64,000 nucleotides of DNA from Catenovulum sediminis (GTDB taxonomy: Bacteria; Pseudomonadota; Gammaproteobacteria; Enterobacterales; Alteromonadaceae): the NCBI RefSeq assembly GCF_007289895.1, contig NZ_CP041660.1, positions 1 to 64,000 on the forward strand, given 5' to 3'. The translations under genes and the position numbers were made by a program. Shown piece after piece: positions 1 through 8,395 of the stretch. The notes under the pieces were generated by a model. The model ran no database searches. It was not told where the DNA came from and worked only from the letters and a program-made list of their open reading frames with translations. Each line of letters starts with the position of its first letter. Within the stretch, counting starts at the first letter, position 1.

Positions 1-187
1 ATCCGTTACTATTGATTAACTTTTAAAAATACTAGTTTATTTAGCCACTATTCACCACTAATTAAAAGGCACTGACGGGTAAAAATTATAAACTGATAAC
101 TATGTCAAAACTTTCAGACAAAATTTAAGCTACACTTTGTAAGTTAAATTCAAAATGCTTTTAGATAAAAGGCCATGGAGTTGTAGG
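1..187. other. Left-edge non-coding stretch upstream of the first operon
   Basis: AT-rich sequence with no reading frame I can support. It should hold the promoter of the operon that follows, but I see no pair of -35 and -10 hexamers with proper spacing, so no promoter is called. A GGAG at 177-180 is the likely ribosome binding site of the first gene if it starts at 188. Confidence 0.5.
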
Positions 188-1480
188 ATGTTGTTATCCA
201 AAAGTTTGTCGGGCGCGCGCGGACGTTTAAAACCAAGCTATTTAAGCGCTAGGCTTTTAAGCGCTATCAATTGCAGCTTAATGAGTTTAAACATTGTAAA
301 AAATTCACTGTGCGTCAGTTTGCTGTTATTTTCCTTTGCTTTTTTTACTACCGCGTCACATGCAGGTTCGCTAGAACAAGCAAAAGTATTACATGATCGC
401 CTTGCCGGTGTCCCCGCGGATAGTCTAACACTCAGTCAAATGGCTGAAATGATAGAGAATAACCAAACTATTTCAGCGGCTGAATTAGCGATGGAAAATA
501 CCCATTTTTATAATACAACCCTCAAGTTATTTGCATCTCCCTGGACCAATCTTGAGCAAGATATCTTCGAGCCGTTAAACGATTATTCAGCAACCGTTAT
601 TGGCATGGTCCGCGATGATATTGATTTTCGTCAGGTGTTGCAGGCCGATATGGTATATATAGGCGATGCAGCATTAGCACTACCAACATACAGTAATGAT
701 AATAATGAACATTACTTAGCGTTGGAAAACGAAGCGGTTGATTTAAAAGACCATTTACGCCAAGTTGCCCAATCCAGTTTAAATGGATTGCCCAGTGAAG
801 CAACCGCCGGGGTTTTAACCAGCAGAGCAGCCGCTAAAGACTTTTTTTATCTAGGTACAAATCGCGCCATGTTGCGATTTACCCTTATCAATCATTTATG
901 TACTGATTTAGAACCACTTAAAGATAATACGCGTCCGGCTGATCGGATTCGACAAGATGTGAGCCGCAGTCCGGGTGGGGATAGTCGCTTGTTTTTAAAT
1001 AATTGTGTTGCCTGTCATGCGGGGATGGATCCGCTCGCACAAGCGTTTGCATACTACAATTATCAGTTTGACAGCGAGCAAGATGCAGACGGTGAATTTG
1101 GCCGGATTGTTTACAGCGAAAATCAGGTACAGACTAAATATCATATCAACTCGACAAATTTCCCATTAGGTTATGTTACACCGGATGATAATTGGGTTAA
1201 TTATTGGCGGGCCGGAAACAATCAAATTCTCGGCTGGGATCCCGCTCTTTCCGGTTATGGAAAAGGCGCAAAATCGCTTGGCAAAGAACTGGCAAACAGC
1301 GACGCTTTTGCCACATGTCAGGTCAAAAAAGTGTTTACCAATGTCTGCTTAAGAACGCCAGAAACAAGCGCTGATTTGAATCAAATAACAGAAACAACGA
1401 ATAGTTTTAAACAAAATGGCTATCGGCTAAAAGGGGTTTTTGCAGAAGTCGCCAGTTATTGCACGGAGGCTTTCAAATGA
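188..1480 (+). CDS. Exported CxxCH (haem c motif) protein, DUF1592/DUF1588-like
   Basis: First gene of a three-gene operon. The protein has one CxxCH haem-binding motif (Cys-Val-Ala-Cys-His, about residues 273-277 counted from the ATG at 188). It is followed by an Ala-Gly-Met-Asp-Pro-Leu stretch, as in planctomycete-type DUF1588 domains, where the haem motif follows a segment rich in basic residues. The preceding region, with a conserved Asp-Phe-Arg segment, resembles DUF1592. Start choice is uncertain: ATG 188 has GGAG eight bases upstream, but a textbook signal peptide (short basic start, long hydrophobic core, Ala-Ser-His-Ala end) begins at ATG 281, which has no clear binding site. Export to the periplasm is likely either way. 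The stop overlaps the next start (ATGA). The physiological role is not known to me; electron transfer or oxidation of an extracellular substrate is an inference. Confidence 0.75.
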   Translation: MLLSKSLSGARGRLKPSYLSARLLSAINCSLMSLNIVKNSLCVSLLLFSFAFFTTASHAGSLEQAKVLHDRLAGVPADSLTLSQMAEMIENNQTISAAELAMENTHFYNTTLKLFASPWTNLEQDIFEPLNDYSATVIGMVRDDIDFRQVLQADMVYIGDAALALPTYSNDNNEHYLALENEAVDLKDHLRQVAQSSLNGLPSEATAGVLTSRAAAKDFFYLGTNRAMLRFTLINHLCTDLEPLKDNTRPADRIRQDVSRSPGGDSRLFLNNCVACHAGMDPLAQAFAYYNYQFDSEQDADGEFGRIVYSENQVQTKYHINSTNFPLGYVTPDDNWVNYWRAGNNQILGWDPALSGYGKGAKSLGKELANSDAFATCQVKKVFTNVCLRTPETSADLNQITETTNSFKQNGYRLKGVFAEVASYCTEAFK

Positions 1481-3966
1481 TATTTAACACGTTAAGCCAA
1501 ACCGTTAAACACAGATCTTTATGGTTAATATTTGCTGCGCTCATTTTATCGGGTTGTGGTGGCTCTGAAGTTGAAAGTAAACCACCGCAGCAACAAGATA
1601 ATGACACAGGCTATAAGGGGCCGCCTCCACAAACCCAAGATGTGCAAGATTTTAAGCTCGCGCTTTGGGACAACATTTCTGGCGAAGACAGATGTGGCGC
1701 GTGCCATACACCCGATATACAGGCCCCCTATTTTGCGAACCGAGACGATATTAATTTAGCATTTACCGCAACAGGCCCGTTGGTTAATTTAGCCGAACCG
1801 AATAAATCCCGCTTGGTTGAGAAAGTTGCCAGTGGTCATAATTGTTGGTTAAGCAGTGCGCAAGCATGCGGCGAAACCATGACGCAGTGGATTAAAATTT
1901 GGTCTGATGACAGAGTTGAACAAAGCAATACGCTTGAATTAATCGCACCTGAATTAAAAACGGTGGGCAGCAGTAAAAGTTTTCCGCCTGACAATACATT
2001 GTTTGCCGAACATATCTACCCGTTAACCCGCCAATACTGTGCGACATGTCACAATGAATCCGCGACCCTGGCACAATCTCCATTTTTTGCCAGCCCGGAT
2101 GCTCAAAGAGCGTATGACAGTGCTAAAAAGGTCATTAATCTGGATGAACCCGCTTTATCACGGTTAGTGATCCGGCTCGGGCAGGAATTTCACAACTGCT
2201 GGGATGATTGTCAGCAAAACGCCAATACCATGCAGCAAGCGATCGCGAATTTCAGTGATGCGTTGCAAGTTGAACAATTAAGCCCAGATACTTTGGCCTC
2301 GAAAGCACTCAATTTAACAGACGGATTAGTGGCCGCAAGCGAAGGACGGTTTGAATCGAACCTAATTGCCTTTTATCAATTTAAAACCGGTAGTGGCAAT
2401 GTTGCCTTTGATACATCAGGCGTTGCACCGGCGGCCAATTTAAATTTTTCCGGTGATGTAGAATGGCTAGGGGGTTGGGGTATACAACTGAATGGCGGGC
2501 GCGCGCAAGCCAGTACAGTGACCAGCAAAAAGTTACATGATTTATTGACCTTAACAGGTGAATTTACCATTGAAAGCTGGTTAGTCCCGGGAAATGTTGT
2601 ACAACAAGGCCCTGCCCGCATCATCAGTTATTCGGCTGGCGATCAGGACAGAAATTTTACCCTTGGTCAAACTCAATACAATTATGATTTTTTATTGCGC
2701 ACGCAAGATTCCGACAATAACGGCCAGCCAGCGTTAAGTACCCCCGATGCAGATGAAGTTTTACAAGCCAGTCAACAACACCTTGTAATGCGTTTTGATC
2801 CTGTTAATGGCCGACAAATTTATGTCAATGGCGAGCTAATAGACAATGACCAAGATGACGAAAGGCTAAGCCCACTGGCGAATTGGGATGATAGTTACGC
2901 CTTGATGTTGGGCAATGAGGCATCTGGCAATCACCCATGGCAAGGGAGCATCCGGCTACTGGCTATCTACAACAGGGCGTTGAGCGATGAGCAAATCTTG
3001 CAAAATTATGATGCCGGTGTTGGCGAGCGCTTTTTGCTGCTATTTTCAATTGCTGATTTGATTGATCTAGAAGCGACATATATCGTTTTTGAAGTCAGTC
3101 AGTTTGATAATTATAGTTATTTGTTTGGCGTGCCCAAAATTGTCAATTTAAACGGCGCATCTTTGCCACAAGCTTTGACTATTAAGGGATTGAGAATAGG
3201 CATTAATGGTAAAGAAAGTTTAGTCGGTCAAACCTTTAGTCATTTAAATGTTGAATTAGCAAGTGGTCAGGCGCTTGATCAAATGTATGCTCTGTCTCCG
3301 TTGGGCAGTGTTATCGCAATCGAGAAAGGGGCAATGCAGGATGAATTTTTCTTAACGTTTGAACAAATTGGTGAAAAGCAATTCGTGCGCAGCGAAAATA
3401 GCGTACCCATTGTTGACGAAGTTGGCGGCGAACAAAAATCAGCACAAATCGGCCTGCGCAACTTCGCCGAAATTAATGCCAGTATGAGTACCCTCACCCA
3501 AGTGCCGAGCCATCAAACTCAGGTCGCCACTGTTTACAACCGGGTTAAACGTCAGTTGCCTAGCCTTGAAAATATCGACACTTTTATATCCGCTCAACAA
3601 ATGGCCATTACCCAACTAGCCATTGCTTATTGTGACGCTGCACTGGATGATGAAGACATTAAAAATAGCTGGCTACCAGATGTCGATTTTTCACAGTCAC
3701 CTGAAGTGGCGTATTCTGACGAGTTAAAAGATAATTTAATAACACCACTTTTAGCACGTTTTTTACCACTTGAAGCACAAATTCAGCCTGACAAAAGCAC
3801 GGTTAAAACAGAACTTTCAGATCTTATTGACCGACTTTCTGCCTGTGGCCGAAACACCAGTGAAAGTAATAATGAAATTAGCCAGTGTGACGCACAGCGC
3901 ACCGCAACCATCGCAAAAGCAAGCTGCACCTCAGTGTTGGCCAGCGCAGTCGTGCTACTACAGTGA
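1477..3966 (+). CDS. Lipoprotein with two CxxCH modules and a LamG-like domain
   Basis: Start set at 1477 because GGAGG lies 8 bases upstream and the ATG overlaps the previous stop as ATGA, indicating translational coupling. The N-terminus is a lipoprotein signal (Leu-Ser-Gly-Cys, Cys at about residue 27). Two CxxCH motifs follow at about residues 73-77 and 188-192. Each sits in a similar module of about 70 residues with a shared Asn-Leu-(Asp/Ala)-Glu-Pro...Ser-Arg-Leu-Val and His-Asn-Cys-Trp pattern, so the haem region looks duplicated. Residues 294-514 look like a concanavalin-type LamG/jelly-roll domain (Tyr-Gln-Phe ... Ile-Glu-Ser-Trp ... Ala-Ile-Tyr-Asn-Arg-Ala-Leu-Ser). The C-terminal 300 residues are not recognised. 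Probably an envelope-anchored multidomain cytochrome-like protein. At about 829 residues it is the scaffold-sized member of the operon. Confidence 0.75.
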   Translation: MIFNTLSQTVKHRSLWLIFAALILSGCGGSEVESKPPQQQDNDTGYKGPPPQTQDVQDFKLALWDNISGEDRCGACHTPDIQAPYFANRDDINLAFTATGPLVNLAEPNKSRLVEKVASGHNCWLSSAQACGETMTQWIKIWSDDRVEQSNTLELIAPELKTVGSSKSFPPDNTLFAEHIYPLTRQYCATCHNESATLAQSPFFASPDAQRAYDSAKKVINLDEPALSRLVIRLGQEFHNCWDDCQQNANTMQQAIANFSDALQVEQLSPDTLASKALNLTDGLVAASEGRFESNLIAFYQFKTGSGNVAFDTSGVAPAANLNFSGDVEWLGGWGIQLNGGRAQASTVTSKKLHDLLTLTGEFTIESWLVPGNVVQQGPARIISYSAGDQDRNFTLGQTQYNYDFLLRTQDSDNNGQPALSTPDADEVLQASQQHLVMRFDPVNGRQIYVNGELIDNDQDDERLSPLANWDDSYALMLGNEASGNHPWQGSIRLLAIYNRALSDEQILQNYDAGVGERFLLLFSIADLIDLEATYIVFEVSQFDNYSYLFGVPKIVNLNGASLPQALTIKGLRIGINGKESLVGQTFSHLNVELASGQALDQMYALSPLGSVIAIEKGAMQDEFFLTFEQIGEKQFVRSENSVPIVDEVGGEQKSAQIGLRNFAEINASMSTLTQVPSHQTQVATVYNRVKRQLPSLENIDTFISAQQMAITQLAIAYCDAALDDEDIKNSWLPDVDFSQSPEVAYSDELKDNLITPLLARFLPLEAQIQPDKSTVKTELSDLIDRLSACGRNTSESNNEISQCDAQRTATIAKASCTSVLASAVVLLQ

Positions 3967-3980
3967 GGTAAGGATTAACC

Positions 3981-5534
3981 ATGAAAAATAGAAAATTCTA
4001 TCAACCCGATAGCCCAATTTTACACTCAGATCATAGTAAACCCATTTCTAGACGAGAATTTATTTCGGCGGGTTTAATGGCGGGCGCGCATGTTGTCGGT
4101 GGTATCTCTGCACTGAGTTTATTCGCTAATCCACGCCAAGCACAAGCTGCATTATCCAGTGATTTACAGACGCTTAGAGAACAATGTGGCATCAATGTAC
4201 AAGGGGCCGGCAAAATACCTTTTATCGCTTTTGATTTAGCCGGTGGTGCGAATATCGCAGGCTCGAATGTATTAGTCGGTGGTTTAGGTGGCCAGCAAGA
4301 TTTTTTATCCTCTGCTGGTTACAGCAAATTAGGCTTGCCCGGTGATATGATACCCTCGCAAAATTTAGTTAATACTGACTTAGGGTTAGCTTTTCATGCC
4401 GATTCTGCATTTTTACGCGGCATCTTAGAACGGGTACAAACCGATACGGCTGCCAATATCAATGGCGCTGTTATTGCTAACCGTTCAGATAATGACACTG
4501 CAAATAACCCACACAACCCAATGTATGCAATCGCCCGCAGCGGCGCTGAAGGTTCGTTGATGCCGTTGATTGGTTCACGAAATACTGATTCCGGTGCAAA
4601 TTCGATGGCGCCGCTGAATTTTATCGATTTAAGCAAACGACCAACAAAAATTGATCGGCCTAGTGATGTGACTGGACTGGTTGATGTTGGCGATTTATTC
4701 GGTTTATTAGAGCAAAAAGATGCTGTTGCTGTGATGGAAAGTATCCAACGTATTAGCGATCAAAAACTCAGTAAAATCAACACAGGTATTAGCAGAGATG
4801 AAGTTATTAAAGATTTAGTACGTTGTGGTTATGTAAAAAGTGCAGATTTAGCAGATCGTTTTGGTGATCCGGCTAGTTTAGATCCAGCGGCTGATCCGGA
4901 TATCGTTGGCGCAAATGGTATTTTTAGCAGCGATGAATTTTTAAATGACAGAGAATTTCAAAAAACTGCATCTGTCATGAAGCTGGTCATTAATGGCTAT
5001 GCTGGCGCTGGGACCATTACGATGGGCGGATTTGACTATCATACCGGCGAACGTGCAACCGGCGAACTGCGGGATCTACGCGCGGGACGCTGTATGGGGG
5101 CTTGTTTAGAGTACGCCGCCAGAATGAACCAGCCGTTAATGCTATATGTATACAGTGATGGCTCAGTGGCCAGTAACGGACGTATTGATGATTCAGAGTT
5201 TGGCCGGGGTAAAAGTGAATGGACGGGTGATAACTCGTCAACAGGTGCGGCATTTTTTCTGGTTTATAATCCGACAGGACGGCCTGTTCTGATCGGTGAT
5301 ACTGAAGAGCAGCAAGCCAGAAGTCAGCAAATTGGATTTATGCGCGCCGATGCCTCGGTTGAAACAACCTCTTCACCGGCGGCTAATAACGTAAACTTGC
5401 TGGTTCAAACCGTGCTGCTCAATTACATGGCTTTGCATGGCGAACAAAGTGAGTTTTCTAACCGAGTACCTGAGCAAGGTTTAGGCAGCAGTGCGATGTT
5501 AGATTCCCTCACGGCATTTAGGCCATTGGTTTGA
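3981..5534 (+). CDS. Tat-exported DUF1501-like protein
   Basis: Third gene of the operon, 14 bases after the lipoprotein gene, with AAGGA six bases before the ATG. The N-terminus has a twin-arginine signal (Ser-Arg-Arg-Glu-Phe at residues 23-27, then a hydrophobic stretch and an Ala-Gln-Ala site near residue 57), so it should be exported folded to the periplasm. The body has Phe-Asp-Leu-Ala-Gly-Gly-Ala-Asn near residue 75 and Gly-Gly-Phe-Asp-Tyr-His-Thr near residue 350. These resemble conserved segments of DUF1501/DUF1552 proteins, which belong broadly to the alkaline phosphatase/sulfatase fold. No enzymatic activity is established for this type. The pairing with CxxCH proteins is the same as in planctomycetes, where these families co-occur. 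The family call is by pattern only. Confidence 0.7.
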   Translation: MKNRKFYQPDSPILHSDHSKPISRREFISAGLMAGAHVVGGISALSLFANPRQAQAALSSDLQTLREQCGINVQGAGKIPFIAFDLAGGANIAGSNVLVGGLGGQQDFLSSAGYSKLGLPGDMIPSQNLVNTDLGLAFHADSAFLRGILERVQTDTAANINGAVIANRSDNDTANNPHNPMYAIARSGAEGSLMPLIGSRNTDSGANSMAPLNFIDLSKRPTKIDRPSDVTGLVDVGDLFGLLEQKDAVAVMESIQRISDQKLSKINTGISRDEVIKDLVRCGYVKSADLADRFGDPASLDPAADPDIVGANGIFSSDEFLNDREFQKTASVMKLVINGYAGAGTITMGGFDYHTGERATGELRDLRAGRCMGACLEYAARMNQPLMLYVYSDGSVASNGRIDDSEFGRGKSEWTGDNSSTGAAFFLVYNPTGRPVLIGDTEEQQARSQQIGFMRADASVETTSSPAANNVNLLVQTVLLNYMALHGEQSEFSNRVPEQGLGSSAMLDSLTAFRPLV

Positions 5535-5536
5535 GC

Positions 5537-5566
5537 AAAGCCTGCAAAAAGTTTGATTCAGGCTTT
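5537..5566. terminator. Hairpin between convergent operons
   Basis: Inverted repeat AAAGCCTG (5537-5544) and CAGGCTTT (5559-5566) starts three bases after the stop of the DUF1501-like gene. The T-tract is short on both strands, so it is a moderate candidate terminator, possibly serving both converging transcripts. Confidence 0.5.
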
Positions 5567-5617
5567 AAATAGAAACCACTAATTCAATTAAACTGTTGTT
5601 TAATTCTGTTTTTACAT

Positions 5618-6265
5618 TCACTTTATAAGTCCGTCGCGCAGGGCTTTCGCAACAGCGCCAGATTGTGATTGTACTTGCAGTTTGGCATAAATGCGGCCTA
5701 AGTAAGTTGAAACCGTACTTTGAGAGATATGCAAACTACGCGATATTTCTTTTACCCCCTGCCCTAACGAAAGCTTTTCAAGCACCTCAATTTCTCGAGC
5801 GGCCAGTTTCACTTTTGTTTTAGCACTATGCTTTTGCATGTTTTGTAAAACAATTTTAGCAATCTCAGGGCTTAATGCAGAACCGCCTTGAATAACATCA
5901 TCAATCCCTTTTAATATTTCTGCCCCACTTGCCGATTTAAGTAAATAACCAGACGCACCCGCTTCTAACGCTTGTAATACTTTGCCTTTTTCACTAAAGA
6001 CAGTCAGGACAATAACAATGATTTCCGGTTTAAATTGGTAAAGTTTTGTTATGCCTTCAACCCCACCCATTCTTGGCAGACCCAAATCCATTAACACTAA
6101 ATCCGGTGGTGTTTGCTTTTCAAGAGCGTCAAAAAATTCAATACAAGAAGGGAAATCCTGACAGTTTTGAATATTTTCAGCTTTGTTTAAAACACGGGCC
6201 AATGTACGTCGATAATTAGAGTCATCTTCGACAATCCATATATTAATCATTTTTGCGTTACTCAT
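5618..6265 (-). CDS. NarL/FixJ-family response regulator
   Basis: DNA-binding partner of the kinase encoded just upstream. The receiver domain spans about residues 5-125, with acidic Glu-Asp-Asp, the phospho-acceptor Asp in Leu-Met-Asp-Leu-Gly-Leu-Pro, the switch Thr in Val-Leu-Thr and the Lys in Leu-Leu-Lys-Ser. A LuxR-type helix-turn-helix fills the last 60 residues (Ala-Arg-Glu-Ile-Glu-Val-Leu ... Ser-Thr-Val-Ser-Thr-Tyr). Start taken at 6265: its ATG overlaps the kinase stop by 8 bases (ATGAGTAA), suggesting coupled translation. ATG 6250, five codons later, is also possible. Longer versions read into the kinase gene and are unlikely. Targets are unknown; the co-transcribed glycoside hydrolase and transporter are natural candidates. 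Confidence 0.9.
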   Translation of the reverse strand: MSNAKMINIWIVEDDSNYRRTLARVLNKAENIQNCQDFPSCIEFFDALEKQTPPDLVLMDLGLPRMGGVEGITKLYQFKPEIIVIVLTVFSEKGKVLQALEAGASGYLLKSASGAEILKGIDDVIQGGSALSPEIAKIVLQNMQKHSAKTKVKLAAREIEVLEKLSLGQGVKEISRSLHISQSTVSTYLGRIYAKLQVQSQSGAVAKALRDGLIK

Positions 6266-8381
6266 TAGAAGTTTGATAACTATGTTTTGGCTCTTTTGCA
6301 AGCAGCTCAAGCGCAATTGCCAGAGTAATACAGACACCCGATTTGGGTTGTGTATCGATTTGTACCTGTGCGCCTATTTCTATTGCTCTTTCTGTTAAAT
6401 TGTTTAAACCCCAGCCTTTATTAACCTGTGTGAGATCAAATCCACAGCCATTGTCTTTTACCTGAATCCACAATTGCTGATTTTTAATAGAAGCAGACAT
6501 ATCAAGTTGTGAAGCTTTAGCATGCCTTGCGCAATTGTGAATCACCTCTTTGAAAAACAGGGTTAAATGTCGTTTAACCGCTAATGAAACTTTAATATTT
6601 GGACAGTTTTGCGGCAATGATTTATTTAAAATCACACCACGTAATACTCTCTCGGCGCGTTCAAACAGAGAATTTAGCAAGACAGGCAGTGAAATGGCTT
6701 TTCCATCACTATGCCAAATCACTTCTCGCAAGGATGCATTTGCTTCTCTGGCCATCAGTGACAAATCATTTAACTCGTCAGAAATGGCAGAATCTGTATA
6801 ACTCGCCGCTAACTCGTCTACTAATAATGTCATACTCCCCAAATTGCTGCCAACTTCGTCGTGAAGATCACGGTTAATGCGATTTCCTTGTTTTACCAGT
6901 AGTTGTTGTCGATGTGCGCGTTGTGCCAACAAAACCCCAGCAACCAGCAGCAATACCACCAATAATATGCAGGCCGCAATAATTTTTGCTAATAACCATT
7001 CCCAATAATCATGTGCTAAGGCCAATTCATTTTTAACCTCATTTAGCTGATAATCAAGTGGGCGTCGTTGTGCTAATCCCATTATCCAATCGCGCTCGGC
7101 AACTATTTCTCGCCCCCAGCTGATACCGTCAAACAACAAAGACAACTGTGCTTGATAGGCTGTCGGAAAGCCCTTTGCGCTGGCTTTGATTTCTGTGTTT
7201 ATTAACTTACCTGTCGCATCATAAATGGCGATTTCGCCCAAACCTAAAATTCGATACTGGTTAATTTGCTGCAGCTCTGTCATTTTAATACGGATATAAC
7301 GTGTCGGAATGGGATGATGGCGGACTGAAAAAAGAGTACCGAATTTGTCTCCGCGCGAAGTTGGTTTCATGGTGTTTGCGTCTTTAAAATCAAGCTTGTC
7401 AGATATCTCAACCTGAATATCGTCAGGAAAACCAAAATCAGGTAATAGAATGTCACTGCGTGCTTTTGCCGGCCAAAAATCAATACGACTGATATGCTGC
7501 ACTCGGCCCAAATCAAGTTGAATTTCAACCTCTTCATCTAGTAATTGCTGTTTGGGAATAATCCGTAAATCTTGACTGCCTATAACCTGCTCTTTAATTG
7601 GAAAACCCAAACCTGTGTCTAAATCGGTTAAATAAGATACGTCCCACTTATCTGCCTGCTGATAACTGCTGGATACAAAAACCTGCGTTTGGTTTGAATG
7701 CGCTATATTTTCGAATATGCCGGTTTCATTGTCATATGCCCAAATAAAAATTTCACCTAAAGCAAAGTGCGTATTTGTTCTGCTTGTCGTATTTGTCCTG
7801 CTTGTATTGGGGACTGTTATTTTTAGCCGCGTCGATTTGCGGTCAATGTTGTTAAAAAATACAGGGTAAGCCCCCGGATCAGGAAAATCTTGTTCCATCC
7901 AGTTTATAATTTCTTCAAACTGACCTGTCATTGGCTTTTCAATTTCTATCTTAAAATTATCCGGAAATGCATAGCTTCCACCATAAGGTTTTAGCGGGTT
8001 AAAGGCCGGCACCAAAGCCATAGATTGAATGATAAAAGGCCGTTCAAAGGTAAATTCAATTTGATGAAACTGGGTATCCGCTAAACTTTGATGTAAGTTA
8101 ATCGCAGAGTGATAACCTAGGCTATTATCTGAAATGATCGGACAGTGCCTAGGTAGTTGTTCGATCTTTTTTGTCAGTTGCCCGCTTAACTGCTCAAGCT
8201 GTTGAATTCTGCTCACAGGCCAACTGGATAATTTGATTGCAGATTGTGATTGCTGGAGCTGCCATTGCGAGATATTTTTAGGATCAACAGGTTCAGCCAA
8301 ACTGAAAAAGCTGACGAACAACACCAATACAGCAAAAGCCAGCGGGCAGCCCATTGATAAACCTAAAAATACTCTACTCAT
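6258..8381 (-). CDS. Sensor histidine kinase with two discoidin-like sensor domains
   Basis: Membrane histidine kinase of the NarX/UhpB (HisKA_3) type, 707 residues. It has an N-terminal signal or membrane segment (about 5-30), then two periplasmic domains at about 80-215 and 245-395 with the look of discoidin/F5-8C beta-sandwiches. Each ends in a Ala/Gly-Leu-Gly-Glu-Ile-(Phe/Ala)-Ile strand after an Arg-(Leu/Ile)-(Lys/Arg)-Ile strand. A transmembrane helix follows at about 464-486, then the phosphorylation site Asp-Leu-His-Asp-Glu near 505-509, and a HATPase with Asn-Cys-Ala-Arg-His-Ala and Asp-Asn-Gly-Cys-Gly-Phe. Discoidin-like domains often bind carbohydrates, so a polysaccharide or oligosaccharide signal is an inference. 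A short Ser-Arg-Thr-Asn-Thr repeat lies near residues 194-204. The gene is 14 bases after the glycoside hydrolase gene and overlaps the regulator gene. Confidence 0.88.
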   Translation of the reverse strand: MSRVFLGLSMGCPLAFAVLVLFVSFFSLAEPVDPKNISQWQLQQSQSAIKLSSWPVSRIQQLEQLSGQLTKKIEQLPRHCPIISDNSLGYHSAINLHQSLADTQFHQIEFTFERPFIIQSMALVPAFNPLKPYGGSYAFPDNFKIEIEKPMTGQFEEIINWMEQDFPDPGAYPVFFNNIDRKSTRLKITVPNTSRTNTTSRTNTHFALGEIFIWAYDNETGIFENIAHSNQTQVFVSSSYQQADKWDVSYLTDLDTGLGFPIKEQVIGSQDLRIIPKQQLLDEEVEIQLDLGRVQHISRIDFWPAKARSDILLPDFGFPDDIQVEISDKLDFKDANTMKPTSRGDKFGTLFSVRHHPIPTRYIRIKMTELQQINQYRILGLGEIAIYDATGKLINTEIKASAKGFPTAYQAQLSLLFDGISWGREIVAERDWIMGLAQRRPLDYQLNEVKNELALAHDYWEWLLAKIIAACILLVVLLLVAGVLLAQRAHRQQLLVKQGNRINRDLHDEVGSNLGSMTLLVDELAASYTDSAISDELNDLSLMAREANASLREVIWHSDGKAISLPVLLNSLFERAERVLRGVILNKSLPQNCPNIKVSLAVKRHLTLFFKEVIHNCARHAKASQLDMSASIKNQQLWIQVKDNGCGFDLTQVNKGWGLNNLTERAIEIGAQVQIDTQPKSGVCITLAIALELLAKEPKHSYQTSNE

Positions 8382-8395
8382 TTTGCTATCTTAAT

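Noticed and set aside
5618..6337. Longer response regulator starting at 6337
   Set aside because: The extra residues are translated from the kinase coding region in another frame and do not resemble a receiver domain.
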